DNA from: JAPPHA01 sp965220985
GTDB lineage: Bacteria > Pseudomonadota > Alphaproteobacteria > Rhodobacterales > Rhodobacteraceae
Assembly (NCBI GenBank): GCA_965220985.1
Contig: OZ244854.1
Location: 2,790,001-2,854,000, forward strand
Length of the DNA stretch: 64,000 nt
Direction of reading: 5' to 3'
Part shown: positions 62,353-64,000 of the stretch, piece after piece
How positions within the stretch are numbered: position 1 is the stretch's first letter
How the letters are laid out: each line of letters opens with the position of its first letter
Notes under the pieces: generated by a model
Told to the model about the DNA's origin: nothing
The model's input: only the letters and a program-made list of their open reading frames with translations
Database searches by the model: none
Translations under genes and position numbers: made by a program

Positions 62353-63191
62353 TTGAACTTCGCGACCATGTCGAGAATTCCCGGAATGGTCTTGAGCTGT
62401 TCCGAATGGGTCGGTTGAAAATACTGGACCAGACCTCGTTGGCTCAGTCCGCCGAGAATGGTGAAATAGTACATCTCGTAGCCCGGCAAGACCACGCAAG
62501 GGTGGTACCCGTTGTCGATGCAGACGGTGGAACCGTCGACCACGTGGTAGGCGTCGCCGGGCTTGTTGTCTTCTCGCTGCAGCATTTGCAGACCCGATCC
62601 GTAATTCGGGCGGAAACGGAAATTGTAGGTTTCGTCGTGTCGGGTTTCGTCTGGCAGCCTGTCCGTGTCGTGCTTGTGCGACGGGAAACCGGACCAGCCA
62701 CCTGTTCCGACGGTGAACAGCTCCGAAACAAGCAGGCGGCCAACGCGTCCGGCCTGCTTCTGACCGAGTATGTGCTTGATCTTTCTATGGGTTTTGGTTT
62801 CGTCCGAGCCGTACTGGACGACATCGAGATCCTCGCCGCGAACGTCGAAAGGTTCGAGCACGTCGTCATGGCGCGCACCTGCAACGAACACCTCCGCATG
62901 ATCGCTCGCGCAGGTCATGGCCGCCGTGACGCCGGTCGGGATGTACACACCCTCGGGTTCGCCGTCCCAGACATCCTGTCCCCGGTTGCCGACCTTGTCG
63001 AAAGACCGATTCATGACCTCGACATCAATGGTCCCGGTCGCAGGAACGATGCAGGTCTCGTACCCCGGCACGCGATAATCGAAGGACTCGCCTTCGCGCA
63101 GTTTCACGATGTTGAAATAGTTCAGGGGGACGCGATCGTTGCCGGGCGCGATGATCGGCTCGTTGCGGTTGTCGTGGGGCGGGATGTGCAT
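62349..63191 (-). CDS. iolB: 5-deoxy-glucuronate isomerase
   Basis: 280 residues. Double cupin family with FPSHKHDTDRLPDETRHDETYNFRF (metal ligands His, His, Glu) and DNGYHPCVVLPGYEMYYFTILGG. Converts 5-deoxy-glucuronate to 2-deoxy-5-keto-gluconate in myo-inositol degradation. ATGA overlap with the aldolase downstream; iolC lies 31 bases upstream on the same strand. Confidence 0.95.
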   Translation of the reverse strand: MHIPPHDNRNEPIIAPGNDRVPLNYFNIVKLREGESFDYRVPGYETCIVPATGTIDVEVMNRSFDKVGNRGQDVWDGEPEGVYIPTGVTAAMTCASDHAEVFVAGARHDDVLEPFDVRGEDLDVVQYGSDETKTHRKIKHILGQKQAGRVGRLLVSELFTVGTGGWSGFPSHKHDTDRLPDETRHDETYNFRFRPNYGSGLQMLQREDNKPGDAYHVVDGSTVCIDNGYHPCVVLPGYEMYYFTILGGLSQRGLVQYFQPTHSEQLKTIPGILDMVAKFK

Positions 63192-63221
63192 GCGTGTCTT
63201 CCTCGTGTGCCGTGTGGGCGA

Positions 63222-64000
63222 TTACGGTTGTGCGGGGCCGTCATTCATGAGGACCGGACCGTCATGCGCGCGCAGGAATTCGTCCAGCGTCGCCGCATCC
63301 GGCATCGCCGGCGCGCAGGCCACCTTGGAAACCACGATGGCGGCACAGGCAGAACCGCGGAGCACCGCATCCTCGATGTCATGGCCTTGCGCAAGCGAGG
63401 AGATGAATCCCCCCATGAACGCGTCTCCCGCACCTGTCGGCTTGAGGACATCGACCGGATAGATCCCCGTCCGGAATTCGCGACCTTCTGCGAGAGTTAT
63501 CGCGCCATGCTCCCCCATCTTGTAGACGACCACCTCGGCGTGATTTCGGGCAAGTTCGCGGGCCATGTCGAGACCTCGCGCATGGTCCCCGGCCATGAAA
63601 CCGAATTCTTCGTCGTTTCCGACCACCACATCGCACGCTCGACCGACTCGCGAATAGACTTCGCACGCAACTTCTGCCGATGGCCAGGAGTACGGCCGAT
63701 GGTCGATGTCGAAGATCAGCGACAGTCCTGCCGATTTCGCGCGCTCCAACGCATGGAAACCGGCACTGCGTGAAGGCTCGGAAGCAAAGACAGTGCCGGT
63801 GGTGATGAAAGCGCCGTAACCGCGATAATCGGGCCGCTCGACGTCGGCGATGCTGAGCTCGAAATCCGCTGCTCCATTGCGATAGATGACCGATTGGTGG
63901 TCCTCCGTCCTGCTTTCGACAACGGCGAGGGAGGTTCGGGCCTGTCCGCCGACAAATGTGACGTATTGGCGGTCGATCCCGTAATGATCCAGCTGGTTGA
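63222..64000 (-). CDS. iolC: 5-dehydro-2-deoxygluconokinase (PfkB family), C-terminal part
   Basis: Runs off the window edge; at least 258 codons are visible. IolC-type stretch TSLAVVESRTEDHQSVIYRNGAADFEL, then the PfkB nucleotide and catalytic motif PTGAGDAFMGGF with the general-base Asp. Phosphorylates 2-deoxy-5-keto-gluconate. The visible C-terminus has no DUF2090 extension, which some alphaproteobacterial IolC proteins carry and which replaces IolJ; the separate class II aldolase here fits that absence. Confidence 0.92.
   Translation of the reverse strand, partial: NQLDHYGIDRQYVTFVGGQARTSLAVVESRTEDHQSVIYRNGAADFELSIADVERPDYRGYGAFITTGTVFASEPSRSAGFHALERAKSAGLSLIFDIDHRPYSWPSAEVACEVYSRVGRACDVVVGNDEEFGFMAGDHARGLDMARELARNHAEVVVYKMGEHGAITLAEGREFRTGIYPVDVLKPTGAGDAFMGGFISSLAQGHDIEDAVLRGSACAAIVVSKVACAPAMPDAATLDEFLRAHDGPVLMNDGPAQP

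Noticed and set aside
1..64000. CRISPR arrays, rRNA genes, plasmid or phage origins
   Set aside because: No regularly spaced repeats, rRNA segments or replication/phage structural genes were seen on either strand.

Overview
The window is GC-rich, gene-dense bacterial chromosome. Gene content points to an alphaproteobacterium of the Rhodobacterales/Rhizobiales type, though I cannot place it to genus: several ABC sugar importers, sulfoacetaldehyde acetyltransferase, a serB/serC/serA cluster with a candidate serC leader, dapD, argG and IolB/IolC-type inositol genes. Many genes start with TTG or GTG and overlap by ATGA.

Layout. 1-3.0 kb: a carbohydrate cluster (dehydrogenase end, class II aldolase, SorC-type regulator) followed by a formylglycine-generating enzyme (FGE). 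3.1-5.5 kb: a SRPBCC membrane protein and fatty acid desaturase, divergent from an ArsR regulator with a palindrome at its start. 5.7-10.9 kb: a CxPxR sulfatase, the probable FGE client, divergent from a TauABC/SsuABC-type importer. 10.9-14.0 kb: an SDR, a two-subunit TPP dehydrogenase E1 and a free lipoyl domain with no E2. 14.1-16.5 kb: small accessory modules (HTH antitoxin-like gene with a palindromic operator, a broken PrlF antitoxin, a Fic protein with a repeat-rich promoter).

16.7-28.2 kb: two divergent four-component sugar ABC operons sharing one intergenic region. The right-hand one carries its own LacI regulator and a ThuA protein, and has two LacI-like operators that coincide with the promoter -35 and -10. 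Both operons have a GC hairpin just after the binding-protein gene. 28.4-29.7 kb: ParDE, IS debris and tRNA-Ser(GCU). 29.9-32.9 kb: xsc and a metallo-beta-lactamase-fold protein. 33.2-37.2 kb: serine biosynthesis.

37.5-40.1 kb: an AT-richer gene for a large STAND NTPase with a HEPN-like RNxxxxH motif, bounded by short direct repeats; this is the best candidate for an undescribed defence system. 40.2-46.1 kb: a phosphatase, dapD and a three-subunit molybdenum hydroxylase with its own MoaD-like protein. 46.7-50.3 kb: a NotI-like restriction endonuclease, a D12-class methyltransferase with an unusual DAPY motif and an AlbA_2/Schlafen-type ATP-binding protein. 50.5-56.9 kb: housekeeping genes (mepA, MFS, YggT, exported MsrA, argG) and an orphan AbiEi-like antitoxin. 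57.4-64 kb: a DUF1302-type outer-membrane protein, a sulfotransferase, an Asp/Glu-racemase-fold enzyme and an inositol catabolic run (class II aldolase, iolB, iolC) leaving the window.

Themes: uptake and catabolism of sugars, polyols and organosulfur compounds (sulfatase, FGE, TauABC-like importer, Xsc, sulfotransferase), interleaved with defence and toxin-antitoxin islets, several of them degraded. All functions are inferred from motifs read by eye; no database search was run.
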